Position numbers and translations under genes: made by a program. A DNA stretch of 63,258 bases from Argonema galeatum A003/A1 (GTDB lineage: Bacteria; Cyanobacteriota; Cyanobacteriia; Cyanobacteriales; Aerosakkonemataceae). Below are positions 35,479 to 45,380 of the stretch, piece by piece. Each line of letters starts with the position of its first letter. Position 1 is the stretch's first letter. The stretch is from NCBI RefSeq assembly GCF_023333595.1, contig NZ_JAIQZM010000015.1, forward strand, positions 14,088 to 77,345, given 5' to 3'. The notes under the pieces are model-generated. The model saw nothing but the letters and a program-made list of their open reading frames with translations, was not told the origin of the DNA and did no database searches.

Positions 35479-37074
35479 TTGATTCCCTTAGACTTTCTGA
35501 AAGCTGTAGCAAGCGAACAAGGCGTATCCGACACGGAACTAGAGGCGTTGTCCCTAGCTTTGTCGGGCGAACCGATTCCCGCGATCGCAACTAAACTAGA
35601 CATCAGACCGGAAGCTGTCCGCAAGAGACTGGGCGAAATTTACAAGAAATTTCACATTACTGGCGCTGGGCCGGGAAAATTAGCTAAATTGCAGCAAATC
35701 CTGGTTTCGCTATACCAAAAAGACCAGAAACAGCACATTTTCGCTGCATTACCGGAACCTGTGGATGGGGAAGTTGCGATCGCACAACCGCGCCAAGATT
35801 GGAGTGAAGCACCCGATGTCTCAATTTTCTACGGTCGCAAAGAAGATTTAGCGCAACTATCGCACTGGATCGTAGAGGAACATTGCCGACTGGTGGCGCT
35901 GCTAGGAATGGTGGGAATTGGCAAAACCACCTTATCGGTGAAACTGGCGCAACAACTACAGGGTGAATTTGATTGCGTGATTTGGCGATCGCTGCGTCAC
36001 GCGCCACCAGCGAGAGATTTTATCGCCGACTTGCTGCAATTTTTATCCCATCAACGGAAACCGTATTTACCAGAGAGTTTGGATGAGAAAATTTCCTACT
36101 TATTAGAATACTTAAAAAATGCTCGCTGTTTGGTGATATTAGATAACTTGGAAACCATTCTTCGACCTGGAGATTTCGCCGGACACTACGAGGATAAATA
36201 TAAAGGATATGGCGAACTACTGCGGCGAGTGGGAGAAGAACCGCACAACAGTTGTCTTATCCTCACTAGCGTAGAAAAACCGAGAGAAATTGCCTTGCAG
36301 GAAGGAGAAACCCTACCCGTTCGTTCCTGGCAAATGACAGGTTTGCATGATGAGGAAGCAGCCGAAATCCTAAAATCGAAACGCTTAACAGACGAGTCGA
36401 AGTGGGGAAATTTAATTAAAGTTTATCGAGGCAATCCCTTAGCCCTAAAAATTGTTTCCACCACGATTCAAGAGCTATTTTGCGGCAGCGTTACCCAATT
36501 CCTGAAACAGCGACCCACTTTGGTTTTGCGAGATATGCGCGATTTAATAGCTCAGGAATTCGAGCGGTTATCGAAGTTGGAAAAAGAAATAGCAAATTGG
36601 CTAGCAATTGTAGGTCATCCCATCTTTTTAACCGACTTAAAAAACAATATTTGGATACCAGTATCCGAATTGAAACTCTTCGAGGCGTTGGAGTCTTTGG
36701 GGAGGCGATCGCTCATCGAAAAAAACTTAGCAGGTTTCACGTTACCACCAGTAGCGATGGACTACGTGAAAAACCTGTTAGTGGAGGAAATATCAGAAGA
36801 AATCTTCCAAACAATTAAGACTGGCAACCCCGAAAATATAGAAATGCTCAAACATTATTGCTTGAGCATAGAAGCTGACAAAGAGGAGAAAAATGAAAGC
36901 CCAAATACATCTTTAATCCTCCCAATTGCAGAAAGCTTACGCCAAGTTGTGCGAAATAAAAGTAGCTTGCAAGAACAGTTGCAGCAAATCTTAGCTAAAA
37001 TACAACAAAGCTCTCCGCTAGAAGTGGGGTATGCCATTGATAACCTACAAAATCTGATTGACGAACTCAAATAA
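35479..37074 (+). CDS. NB-ARC STAND ATPase with N-terminal HTH
   Basis: A 531-residue signal-transduction ATPase. Residues 1-75 form a helix-turn-helix-like domain (LSGEPIPAIATKLDIRPEAVRKRLGEIYKKF), a head seen on cyanobacterial NB-ARC proteins. The NB-ARC part (about 110-400) has Walker A GMVGIGKTT and Walker B CLVILDNLE. A winged-helix/ARC2 segment follows with GNPLALKIV. The protein ends with a helical region and has no WD40 or TPR sensor, so it is shorter than many relatives. The start must be TTG at 35479: an in-frame stop lies six codons upstream, and the HTH head is needed. The downstream kinase gene is separated by a hairpin-rich 220 bases. A stress-switch or regulated cell-death role is inferred. 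Confidence 0.85.
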   Translation: MIPLDFLKAVASEQGVSDTELEALSLALSGEPIPAIATKLDIRPEAVRKRLGEIYKKFHITGAGPGKLAKLQQILVSLYQKDQKQHIFAALPEPVDGEVAIAQPRQDWSEAPDVSIFYGRKEDLAQLSHWIVEEHCRLVALLGMVGIGKTTLSVKLAQQLQGEFDCVIWRSLRHAPPARDFIADLLQFLSHQRKPYLPESLDEKISYLLEYLKNARCLVILDNLETILRPGDFAGHYEDKYKGYGELLRRVGEEPHNSCLILTSVEKPREIALQEGETLPVRSWQMTGLHDEEAAEILKSKRLTDESKWGNLIKVYRGNPLALKIVSTTIQELFCGSVTQFLKQRPTLVLRDMRDLIAQEFERLSKLEKEIANWLAIVGHPIFLTDLKNNIWIPVSELKLFEALESLGRRSLIEKNLAGFTLPPVAMDYVKNLLVEEISEEIFQTIKTGNPENIEMLKHYCLSIEADKEEKNESPNTSLILPIAESLRQVVRNKSSLQEQLQQILAKIQQSSPLEVGYAIDNLQNLIDELK

Positions 37075-37143
37075 GAAACTGGGTTTCCCTGACAATACCT
37101 TCGCCAAAAACCGACACCCTCAAGGGTGCGGCTATACAAACAA

Positions 37144-37221
37144 AGCCCACGAAGGTGGGCTGGTGCGGATGGAAGCCCACGAAGGTGGGCTTCGTAATAG
37201 CCACAGGCTTCGAGCCTGTGG
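37144..37221. repeat. Two identical hairpins plus a third palindrome
   Basis: AGCCCAC-GAAG-GTGGGCT occurs at 37144-37161 and again at 37174-37191. CCACAGGCT-TCG-AGCCTGTGG (37201-37221) follows. They sit between the NB-ARC gene and the kinase gene and could terminate or attenuate read-through. The type is widespread in this organism group. Confidence 0.75.
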
Positions 37222-37295
37222 GCGTTTGAATGGCGAAGGTATTGCCTGAGAAACCCCTTTTTTTTACAGTTTTTCTAATAGGTTGCGCTTCTACC

Positions 37296-39449
37296 ATGAG
37301 TTACTGCCTAAATCCCAAGTGTCCGAACCCATCCGAACCGAAAAATAGCAATCAATTATTTTGCAGCAATTGCGGATGGGAATTAATTTTACAACAGCGT
37401 TATCGGGTAATTCAACCTTTGGGTAAAGGAGGTTGCGGCGAAGTTTTTGAGGTAGATGATAAGGGTACGCCGAAAGTCTTGAAACGGTTAAGCCAAAAAT
37501 CTTCCAAATTTATTGCCCTATTTCAACAAGAAGCAAGAGTTCTCACTCGATTGCGACATCCGGGAATTCCGAAAGTAGAGAAAGACGGTTATTTTCAATA
37601 TCAACCTGAAGGCAGTAGAAACCCGATACACTGCTTGGTGATGGAGAAAATTGAAGGCTTGAATTTGGAGCAATGGTTGGAATTTAGGGAAAATAAACCG
37701 ATTGGGGAAGAGGATGCGATCGTCTGGTTATTGCAATTAATAGATATTCTGGAAAAACTTCATCAAAGCCAGTATTTTCATCGAGATATCAAGCCATCTA
37801 ACATCATGCTCAAACCGGATGGACAATTGGTGTTAATTGACTTCGGTACAGTCCGAGAAATCACTGATACTTACTTAGCAAAAATCGGTACAAACAGAGA
37901 ATTAACCAGCGTTCAAACATTCGGATATACACCTTCGGAACAAATTAATGGTAAACCATTACCTCAATCCGATTTCTTTGCGCTGGGACGCACTTTCGTG
38001 CATTTGTTGACAGGTAAAGAACTAGATGAATTTGAAGAGGATAAAGAATCAAAAATACTGTGGAGAGATAGCGCTACGCACATTTCCAAACCCTTGACAG
38101 ATTTGATAGATTGGTTGATGGAACCATCGGCAAGAAAGCGTCCTCCCAATGCAGAAGTTATCCGCCAATGTTTGAAAAAATTGCAATCTGGAAACGGTAA
38201 TTTTTCATGGTCGATCGATGAAAATATTAACTCCAAATCTGAAATTTTAGAAGAATTGCAAAGCGCAAGTACGGTTTATTTAAAACCCAAATGGCGCGGT
38301 TGGCAAATAGCGATGTTTTCCAGTGCATTAGCAACCAGTTTGGTGATGGGAGTCCGATACTTAGGTTGGTTGCAACCTTGGGAAATGTCGGCGTTCGATC
38401 GGCTTATGCAAATGCGTCCTCCTGAAAAAGCAGATACGCGAATTCTGGTAATCACTGTGGATGAAAAAGACCTTCAATATCAAGATGAAAAAAAATGGAA
38501 TCGAAAAGACTCATTATCAAATGAAGCAGTCGGATTACTCTGGCAAAAACTAACAACTCATAAACCGCGAGTAATCGGTTTAAATATCTTTCGTCCTACG
38601 GGTTTTGAACCAAAATTAGCAAATGCAATCCAAAATAACGATCGATTTATAGCTACCTGTGCTGGTGCTGATGCGAATAATCCGGGTACTCCTTCCCCTC
38701 CAGGTATGCCGCTAGAACGCTTGGGTTTTGCTGATATGCCTGATGATGGTTTATTTATTCGTCGTCAGCTATTGACGATGAGTACCGATCCCACTTGTAA
38801 CACTACTGAATCCTTTAATATGCGGGTAGCGGAAAGTTACTTGGGTAAAAAGCTAGATTTAGAAAAAATTAAAGCGAAACAGCTAACATATAATGCTGGT
38901 GGATATCAATTGCCAGCAGAGAAAGCACAAGGCTACCAAATTTTAATAAATTATCGCAAGGCTGATTTCCAACAAGTTAAACTGAGAGAAATTTTGGATA
39001 ATTATAAGGATTCGCAACTATCTACTATGGTGCGCGATCGCATCGTTTTGATCGGCGCTGTCAATGAAGGAGATATGTACTTGACTCCCTACAGTAAGGG
39101 AACATGGCCAAAGCGAATGCCAGGTGTGGTTATTCAGGCGCACATGATAAGTCAACTTATTAGTGCTGATTTAGATAACAGATCGCTGCTGTGGTGGTGG
39201 CCCGAAGGGGGAGAAATTCTGTGGATTTGGATTTGGTCTTTAGTGGGAGGTATATTTAGTTGGCAGTTGCGATCGCCAATATATTTGGTAATAGCGGTTA
39301 GTGTTGCTATCACTATGATTTCCGGATTATGCTTTTTATTTTTACTATTTGCTGGTTGGATACCACTCGTGCCGTCAGTGCTAGCTTTGGCGAGCGGCGG
39401 GGGTAGTTTTGCCGCTTATGCGGCATCTAAAAACAAACAAAATAACTAG
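37296..39449 (+). CDS. Ser/Thr protein kinase with zinc ribbon and CHASE2 sensor
   Basis: A transmembrane kinase of about 717 residues. The start at 37296 gives MSYCLNPKCPNPSEP...FCSNCGW, a four-Cys ribbon typical of cyanobacterial kinases; the longer frame from 37230 is unlikely. The kinase domain (about 30-300) has GKGGCGEVFEV, the VLKRL lysine, FHRDIKPSNIML and DFGTVRE, so it should be active. A first membrane helix (about 335-352) leads to an extracytoplasmic CHASE2 domain (about 360-620, ILVITVDEKDLQYQ ... RIVLIGAVNEGDMYLTPY). Two or three C-terminal helices follow. The DUF928 gene starts six bases downstream, a pairing often seen in cyanobacteria, so the two probably work together at the envelope. 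Confidence 0.92.
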   Translation: MSYCLNPKCPNPSEPKNSNQLFCSNCGWELILQQRYRVIQPLGKGGCGEVFEVDDKGTPKVLKRLSQKSSKFIALFQQEARVLTRLRHPGIPKVEKDGYFQYQPEGSRNPIHCLVMEKIEGLNLEQWLEFRENKPIGEEDAIVWLLQLIDILEKLHQSQYFHRDIKPSNIMLKPDGQLVLIDFGTVREITDTYLAKIGTNRELTSVQTFGYTPSEQINGKPLPQSDFFALGRTFVHLLTGKELDEFEEDKESKILWRDSATHISKPLTDLIDWLMEPSARKRPPNAEVIRQCLKKLQSGNGNFSWSIDENINSKSEILEELQSASTVYLKPKWRGWQIAMFSSALATSLVMGVRYLGWLQPWEMSAFDRLMQMRPPEKADTRILVITVDEKDLQYQDEKKWNRKDSLSNEAVGLLWQKLTTHKPRVIGLNIFRPTGFEPKLANAIQNNDRFIATCAGADANNPGTPSPPGMPLERLGFADMPDDGLFIRRQLLTMSTDPTCNTTESFNMRVAESYLGKKLDLEKIKAKQLTYNAGGYQLPAEKAQGYQILINYRKADFQQVKLREILDNYKDSQLSTMVRDRIVLIGAVNEGDMYLTPYSKGTWPKRMPGVVIQAHMISQLISADLDNRSLLWWWPEGGEILWIWIWSLVGGIFSWQLRSPIYLVIAVSVAITMISGLCFLFLLFAGWIPLVPSVLALASGGGSFAAYAASKNKQNN

Positions 39450-39455
39450 AGATAT

Positions 39456-40223
39456 ATGGAATCGATGATGGCTTTGATAAAGATGATTTACCACAAAATA
39501 AAACTGGCTTCTACCATCGCTTCGGCACTACTTATTTTGGGAAGTTACGCCTCAGTAATGTGGGCGAAAACAGATAAATTAGTTAGCGCTTCAGATAATG
39601 CTAGAGAGAGTAGAATTCCCTTATTAACTGCACAAAATCAATCGAACACTTCAGAGAACGGTAGACCGCCCGATCGAAAGGGTGGAAGTCGTGGCGATTG
39701 CCTTGATAAAAAAGATACATCGCTTTCGTCACTTTTATCGCTTTTTGCTTTAACGCAGTCTGATGATGAACCAGGTTTAACAATCAAAATTCATCCAACT
39801 TTTTATGTTTATGTTCCTTACACTCCCAATGAAGCTACTTCTGCCGAGTTTTCCTTGCAAGATAAAAATGATAACGATATTTATCGAACCCATATTACAC
39901 TACCCGCAACGCCTGGTGTTGTCAGCATTTCTATCCCTCCCACAAGTCCGCCTTTGGAAATTGATAAAAATTATGTTTGGCACTTTAAAGTTTATTGTCG
40001 AAAACGAGAAGGGGAAGACAAACCAACGCCTGATTTCGTGCAAGGACGGGTACAACGAATTTCGCTAACCTCCGAATTAAATAGACAGTTAAATGCGGCG
40101 CAAACATCCCAAGAACGCATAGCTTTTTATGCTAGAAATAATATTTGGTACGAGCGCTTGGATGAGTTAAGTCTCATCAATCTAAAAATACTACTCCTAA
40201 TAGCGACTGGACTGAATTACTAA
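39456..40223 (+). CDS. DUF928 family secreted protein, frameshifted near its end
   Basis: A 255-residue protein with an N-terminal signal/anchor (about residues 15-36). DUF928 landmarks are GRPPDRKGGSRGDC, HPTFYVYVPYTP and KNYVWHFKVYCRKREGE. The family function is unknown; it commonly neighbours CHASE2 and CHAT genes. The usual C-terminus is missing in this frame, which ends LLLIATGLNY. It continues in the minus-one frame from about 40166 as NSDWTELLKSVGLEEIAQEQ, up to a TAA at 40295-40297. So a small insertion or deletion lies between 40166 and 40223. The restored gene would overlap the convergent CHAT gene by 26 bases. This is a true mutation or a sequencing error. Confidence 0.85.
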   Translation: MESMMALIKMIYHKIKLASTIASALLILGSYASVMWAKTDKLVSASDNARESRIPLLTAQNQSNTSENGRPPDRKGGSRGDCLDKKDTSLSSLLSLFALTQSDDEPGLTIKIHPTFYVYVPYTPNEATSAEFSLQDKNDNDIYRTHITLPATPGVVSISIPPTSPPLEIDKNYVWHFKVYCRKREGEDKPTPDFVQGRVQRISLTSELNRQLNAAQTSQERIAFYARNNIWYERLDELSLINLKILLLIATGLNY

Positions 40224-40271
40224 AATCAGTAGGTTTGGAAGAAATCGCACAAGAACAAATTTTGGGAAGCG

Positions 40272-42737
40272 TCAAAACCAGTTACCCAACAGAATAAAAG
40301 CTGACCAGTAATAGGGAGCTTTGTAGGAAGGATTAGTTAACAGACTTAATTGAGCTTGTCGCAATGCTTCTGCTTTGGATAACTTATTTGAATTTCTAAA
40401 TAAATTTTTGTAGAATTCTATCATTAATTTAGCAGTAGAACGATCGTACACCTGCCACAAGGTTGCTACCGTACTGCGTGCGCCTGCTCGCGCAGCTACT
40501 CCCGCCAGTCCCAAAGCTGCTCTTTTGTCACCTAAAGCGGTTTGACAAGCACTCAGGACGAGTAATTCAATGGTATTAGAACCGTTGCGATCGCTCAAAC
40601 GCAGCAAATTATCCAATTCTTTGATATTCAGGCGTCCATCCCAAGCGAGAATAAAAGTGCGATCGGGATCGGAACTGAATTTGCCGTGAGTTGCTAAGTG
40701 AACTATAGAAAATGTAGCCAATTCCAACTGATTTTGAAAGTTGGTTTTGAGAAACTTTTCATTGGTAAGCTCTCGACTGCTGCGTAGTTGTTTGGCAACT
40801 TCATCTAATTCTTCCCTAACGTTAGGTAGAGAACCAAAACCTTCTTTTTCAAAGCTTGGAGCGTTAGTTGCTCCAGCAATTAACGCATCTATTTGTCCTT
40901 GGGGTATAGGTTTAGGGTCTAACAATTGTAAACCGGAAGTAAGAGCGATCGCGTACCTTTCAATCAAATATTTTTCACTGTCGTACAAAGCTGACATCGG
41001 GATATTCCGCAACTCACCATCCAACACGAATACCAAAGTTTTTATCAGGCTTTTTTCTGGTTCTATTTTAATTTCTAAATCGGTTTCAAAAGGTGCGATC
41101 AACCAGTCATATACCCGCTCGGACAATTCCTTAACTTTTTTAGTTCGGTCGGGTTCTTTCAAATATTTTCGCAACTGCTTGACTGTTTCTTCTACTTCGC
41201 TTTCCCGTATGCGAGTTACGTTATGGCGCAAAGGTTTATTAGGCAATTTAAGGATAACTTCCAGTCTATCTCGTAAAATAATCGGATAAATAACTGCTGC
41301 TGTCGGGTCTGATTTATCTATAATATCGTCGATTTGCTCCGGTTTTGCTTGCAAACAAGCTTCCCGAAAAAAGTTTTCTATTTCTGCTAATTGGAGAGAC
41401 TCTATTACTTTACGAGCTTTCTTTAAATTTTCTTGACTGGGTTCATTTTCTGCACCTTCTGGTTGCAAGAGCAAATCTACTAATTCGCGATAAACTGGTT
41501 CGACATCATCGCGAAACGAAAACTGACCTTCTAGATCGATCGCTGCTAAGTTTTGGCGTAAAAATTGAAGGGAGTTGACTGCTGTTTCGTAAAATGCGAT
41601 CGCACTTTTTCTATCTCCCAAAACATTATATAATCGTCCTAACTGCCATTGCCACTGATAAACAATATCCCAAGCTTGTTTTGATTGCGCTAAAATTAAA
41701 GCTTTTTCGGTAACTTCCAGCGCCTCTGAATATTGCTCATTCGCCTCGTAGAAACTTCCCAAGCTACCGAGAGCATAAGATTCCCAATGGCCATTTCTCA
41801 ACCTTTTTGCTTGTTGCAAAGCTGTCTGTAAAATTTGGTAAATTTCTTTTTGATCGGGGAGTGTCTGCGATGAATTTTCTCGAATTTTGAGAAGACTGCT
41901 AACTAAGTTAATACGTGCCTCGATCGCAAAAGGACTGTCAGGCAACTGATTGACATTATCTTTAATTTGAGGCCATAAATTTTCAGCCTCTGGCCATCGC
42001 TTTTGTTCTCCTAATAAATATAGCAAATTCAATTGCGCTTTTAACTTTGTGGTTGGCGAAGCATTACTATTTACTACTGTTTTATAAAAACTTAAAGCTT
42101 TTTGAATTTCCGCTTTCTCTTTATTTTCATCCTTGACAGCTTGGGCGCGTTTGGCTTGAGCTAAAGCAGTGTTCCCCAAACTAAGCTGAACGTCACTAAC
42201 ATTCTGAATAGACTGTAACGCTTGAGCCAGATTCAAACATTCTTTCAATACATCCTCGGAATCTCGTAACTTACCAGTCACTCGCCAAACATTGCCAAGA
42301 CTAAACAATGCCAAAAACTTTATTTCTGAATCTGGTTTTGTTTTGAGATTTTGGTTGATTTTGGTTAATAATTTTTCGGCTTGCAAATATTGCCCTAAAG
42401 CTTGCATGGCTTGTGCTTGGTTGATCTGGATACCCATAATCTCATTTTCATTATGGTTGGGTGCTTGTCGGTAGGCTAATTCGGCTTGTTTCCAGCTATT
42501 TAAGGCAGCTTCTACATCCCCTTGTTCAAATTCCCGACGCCCTCGATCGTTGAGATTTTCGGCAGTTTGTAATAAGTTTGAATTAGGTGCAATTAATTGA
42601 GTTTGGACTTGTTTGATAGGCAAAGGCGTTGCAGACAACATCTGTCCGAAGCTTAAGGTTAAAAGCAGCGATGTAGCAGTTAAAAGGATTAATCGAAGCG
42701 ATCGCCTAGTGAATTTCAGCCGATGTTTATGGGGCAT
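40272..42737 (-). CDS. TPR-CHAT caspase-like protease
   Basis: An 821-residue exported or membrane-linked protein: signal peptide (about residues 14-36), TPR repeats (about 55-390) and a C-terminal CHAT domain (about 530-820). CHAT domains are caspase-like cysteine proteases. The likely catalytic pair is intact, His in IVHLATHGKF and Cys in VLSACQTALGD, followed by the conserved AGVAARAGARSTVATLWQV. The start overlaps the last 11 bases of the upstream exoprotein gene, so translation is coupled. CHAT proteins next to two-partner-secretion exoproteins are frequent in cyanobacteria. Whether this one processes its partner or acts in a death response is unknown. Confidence 0.92.
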   Translation of the reverse strand: MPHKHRLKFTRRSLRLILLTATSLLLTLSFGQMLSATPLPIKQVQTQLIAPNSNLLQTAENLNDRGRREFEQGDVEAALNSWKQAELAYRQAPNHNENEIMGIQINQAQAMQALGQYLQAEKLLTKINQNLKTKPDSEIKFLALFSLGNVWRVTGKLRDSEDVLKECLNLAQALQSIQNVSDVQLSLGNTALAQAKRAQAVKDENKEKAEIQKALSFYKTVVNSNASPTTKLKAQLNLLYLLGEQKRWPEAENLWPQIKDNVNQLPDSPFAIEARINLVSSLLKIRENSSQTLPDQKEIYQILQTALQQAKRLRNGHWESYALGSLGSFYEANEQYSEALEVTEKALILAQSKQAWDIVYQWQWQLGRLYNVLGDRKSAIAFYETAVNSLQFLRQNLAAIDLEGQFSFRDDVEPVYRELVDLLLQPEGAENEPSQENLKKARKVIESLQLAEIENFFREACLQAKPEQIDDIIDKSDPTAAVIYPIILRDRLEVILKLPNKPLRHNVTRIRESEVEETVKQLRKYLKEPDRTKKVKELSERVYDWLIAPFETDLEIKIEPEKSLIKTLVFVLDGELRNIPMSALYDSEKYLIERYAIALTSGLQLLDPKPIPQGQIDALIAGATNAPSFEKEGFGSLPNVREELDEVAKQLRSSRELTNEKFLKTNFQNQLELATFSIVHLATHGKFSSDPDRTFILAWDGRLNIKELDNLLRLSDRNGSNTIELLVLSACQTALGDKRAALGLAGVAARAGARSTVATLWQVYDRSTAKLMIEFYKNLFRNSNKLSKAEALRQAQLSLLTNPSYKAPYYWSAFILLGNWF

Positions 42738-45276
42738 AGCAGCGAGAGGACGTAGGTGAAGCAGCGTAAGGTGTAACTCTGGGTGCTTGGGCCGTCAGGA
42801 TAATCTCACCATTCGCACCTCGCACCCAGCCTTGAGCTTCTATAATTTTGCCATCTCCGAGCTGTTCGCGATCGATTGTCAGGGGTTCGTTGTTATTTGG
42901 GCTAGCTGCTGAGGGCGATCGCAAACCAGTCCAAATAGCATAACTGCTAAGTGGCCCAGTGGGGTTTGGTGGCAATCCACCCATGCCGATGTTGGTAAAA
43001 CTTGACTGTTGTGCGCCAGTTGCTTGACAACCTGTGGCGATGCGTGCATTTTCGGGAGTTTGGGGTACTTTCTGCAATCCTTGAGTGCGATCGATTTCTG
43101 GAATTTCAATATCTACAACGCCATCAAATTGAGGCCCGAGTCGGGAACTTGCGCTGATATCGCTATTTGGTGTAATTTCTCTGCGAACGGTAGCGCCAAA
43201 AATTCCTTGAGTGCTAATTCTCACTTGTCCGCCTCGGCTATCAGTAGAATTGGCAGTGATATCGCTATTTTCCAAAGCAGCTAACACATCAGTATTAATA
43301 GTAATATTTCCGCCAGTTCCGGTAGCGTTGGTGGTGATTTGACTTTGGTTACGCATTTGCAAATCGCCCGATCGCAAGTTAATATTCCCAAAGTTACCTT
43401 CTTTTGTTTCGGCACTAATCGTTCCCCCATCCAACCGAATCGAACCAGCATCAACTGTAAGATTACCAGCAGGTCCCCTTCCCGCCGCGCCGAGAGTTGC
43501 TGCCGTGACTCCCGCACCGTCCCGCACGATTAAACGTTCCGCTTGCACGAAAACATTCCCAGCTTTGCCACTCCCCAAGGTATTGGCAGAGATATCGCTG
43601 GAAAACAGTCTGGCACCCGGAATCAAAGGCACGGTTGTGGTACCCGCTACTTCTGCCGTCCCCGATACTTTCACCGTCACGTTTCCACCTGCACCTATGC
43701 GAGTTGCACCTGAAATGGCAGCACCACCTTGCACGGTCAATTCTCCGGTTTCGACAATTAAATCCCCAGCATCGCCATCGCCAAAACTCGACACGATGAT
43801 GCCACTGCGAAGCAGGTTATCCGGTGAATCTCCAATTAGCTGTATTGATCCCCTGGCGCTGACTCGTATCGTTCCCGCTTTTCCCGTACCCCCCGTAGTG
43901 ACTGCGATTTGCCCTCCATCCCGCGCCAGCAAGCGCCCGGTAGAGATGGTTATGTTGCCACCTTTGCCCTGATTTCCCGTGGCAGCAAAAATACCGCTGG
44001 GCAACTGATCGAATAAGCTATCTCGCAGGTTGATGGAATCGGTGACTTCAATAGTGAGATTACCCGCATCCCCCGTCGAGTTTCCTCCCAAGAGGGGACC
44101 TGCAAGAGAACCGATGAAACCTTTTTGTACTGTCAGGTTTGTCGCATTGATGCTGATGTCGGCGCTTCTCCCCTGTGCGATGGTGACTGCACCCAAAACC
44201 GAGTTTCCGGTGACGGTTAACTCTCCCGCACGGATAGAAAATTCTCCCCCGTCGCTATTTCCCAAAGTAGCGGCGAAAATAGCGCTAGTATCGGTAAGCG
44301 TAACGCGATCGCCTCGCACTTGCATCTCACCACTCCCAGAACCACTAACATCGACGAAAGCTCCTCGAGACAAATTGATATTACCAAATCCGGTTGCACC
44401 CTCATAGCCCAGCGCAAAACCTTTCGCCGTTGGCGTAATGCTGACGCTACTCCCACCTGCAACGCTACCGAGTTCGATTCGTCCTCCCGGCGTGCTGGCA
44501 TCTTCCCTTGCTCCCAGAATACCGCCTTCCAGAGCTATATCTCCTCCCACTAAAGCTAAAGTTTGACCGGATTTCACCACTAAACCGCTGCGAGAAATCA
44601 GCAGTTTTCCGACTAAGTTTCCAATTCGAGTCAGCGCTTCATCAACGATTAATTGTGGGGGAACTGTCGGGAAGTCTTTATACTGGTTGCGATCGATATT
44701 GCTGGGCGGAATAGTGATATTTCCACTCCCAACTGGCTTGTTGGCAACTATTCTTTGTGGTGTTTCTCCAAATTGCAAACCAACTGGTACGCTGACTGTT
44801 AGCAGAGGAGTTGTTTGCCCTGCTGTGGCGCTGAAAGAAGTCCCATCTGCAAATTTGATGCTATTCGCCGTACTTGCTAGAAAAGATCCGCCGATGTTCA
44901 ACCGAGCATTAGGGCCGAAAATAATCCCGTTAGGATTAATTAAAAATAAATTGGCAGTACCGTTGGCTTCTATTAAACCATCGATATTGGAAACAGAATT
45001 ACCTGTGACTCGGCTGAAAATATTCTGAATTTGAAGGGAATTATTGAAGCGAACCTGGGTGTCAGTCTGAATGGAAAATTCTGCAAAACTATGGAATAAA
45101 TTGCTTCCCGAAGAAGTTCCTCCTTCAATTAAATTGGTGTTGTTTTGAGGCGTGACGATCGAATTTGTCGGGAGAGTCGCATCTGGGATAACTTGCGCCA
45201 CAGTCGGGTTAGTTGTAGCCAAACAGCAAATGGTTAATGCGATCGAAATTTTAATTTGGCTGACACCCTGTTTCAT
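42727..45276 (-). CDS. Two-partner-secretion exoprotein (haemagglutinin N-terminal domain)
   Basis: An 849-residue exoprotein. A signal peptide (residues 1-28, ending PTVAQ) is followed by the TPS/haemagglutination-activity domain (about 30-150) with the NPNGIIFG motif and FLASTANSI. After that comes a long right-handed beta-helix-like region of Gly/Asn-rich imperfect repeats (for example GKGGNITISTGRLLARDGGQ). The C-terminus ends with a motif common to cyanobacterial members (GWVRGANGEIILTAQAPRVT). The matching outer-membrane transporter (TpsB/ShlB) is not in the window. It is the first gene of an overlapping pair with the CHAT protease. Cell-surface display or release is expected. Confidence 0.92.
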   Translation of the reverse strand: MKQGVSQIKISIALTICCLATTNPTVAQVIPDATLPTNSIVTPQNNTNLIEGGTSSGSNLFHSFAEFSIQTDTQVRFNNSLQIQNIFSRVTGNSVSNIDGLIEANGTANLFLINPNGIIFGPNARLNIGGSFLASTANSIKFADGTSFSATAGQTTPLLTVSVPVGLQFGETPQRIVANKPVGSGNITIPPSNIDRNQYKDFPTVPPQLIVDEALTRIGNLVGKLLISRSGLVVKSGQTLALVGGDIALEGGILGAREDASTPGGRIELGSVAGGSSVSITPTAKGFALGYEGATGFGNINLSRGAFVDVSGSGSGEMQVRGDRVTLTDTSAIFAATLGNSDGGEFSIRAGELTVTGNSVLGAVTIAQGRSADISINATNLTVQKGFIGSLAGPLLGGNSTGDAGNLTIEVTDSINLRDSLFDQLPSGIFAATGNQGKGGNITISTGRLLARDGGQIAVTTGGTGKAGTIRVSARGSIQLIGDSPDNLLRSGIIVSSFGDGDAGDLIVETGELTVQGGAAISGATRIGAGGNVTVKVSGTAEVAGTTTVPLIPGARLFSSDISANTLGSGKAGNVFVQAERLIVRDGAGVTAATLGAAGRGPAGNLTVDAGSIRLDGGTISAETKEGNFGNINLRSGDLQMRNQSQITTNATGTGGNITINTDVLAALENSDITANSTDSRGGQVRISTQGIFGATVRREITPNSDISASSRLGPQFDGVVDIEIPEIDRTQGLQKVPQTPENARIATGCQATGAQQSSFTNIGMGGLPPNPTGPLSSYAIWTGLRSPSAASPNNNEPLTIDREQLGDGKIIEAQGWVRGANGEIILTAQAPRVTPYAASPTSSRCYAP

Positions 45277-45305
45277 GTTGAGTTTCCCCGATTAAATTTG
45301 TGGGG

Positions 45306-45369
45306 GACAGGCAGGATGCCCATCCGACAACAGTAAATTAATATATTGTGGAGCGGCATCTTGCCTGTC
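45306..45369. repeat. Imperfect inverted repeat upstream of the exoprotein gene
   Basis: GACAGGCAGGATGCC (45306-45320) pairs with GGCATCTTGCCTGTC (45355-45369), one mismatch. It fills most of the 104 bases between the PEP-CTERM gene end and the exoprotein start and can end transcription of the former. Confidence 0.7.
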
Positions 45370-45380
45370 AGTGTCTTGGT

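Noticed and set aside
40166..40223. Programmed ribosomal frameshift in the DUF928 gene
   Set aside because: No slippery heptamer in the right phase and no following stem or internal Shine-Dalgarno site was found; mutation or sequencing error is simpler.
43505..44407. Two plus-strand frames of 155 and 125 codons
   Set aside because: They are mirror frames of the repeat-rich two-partner-secretion gene on the other strand; their Pro/Ser/Thr content is that of an antisense reading.
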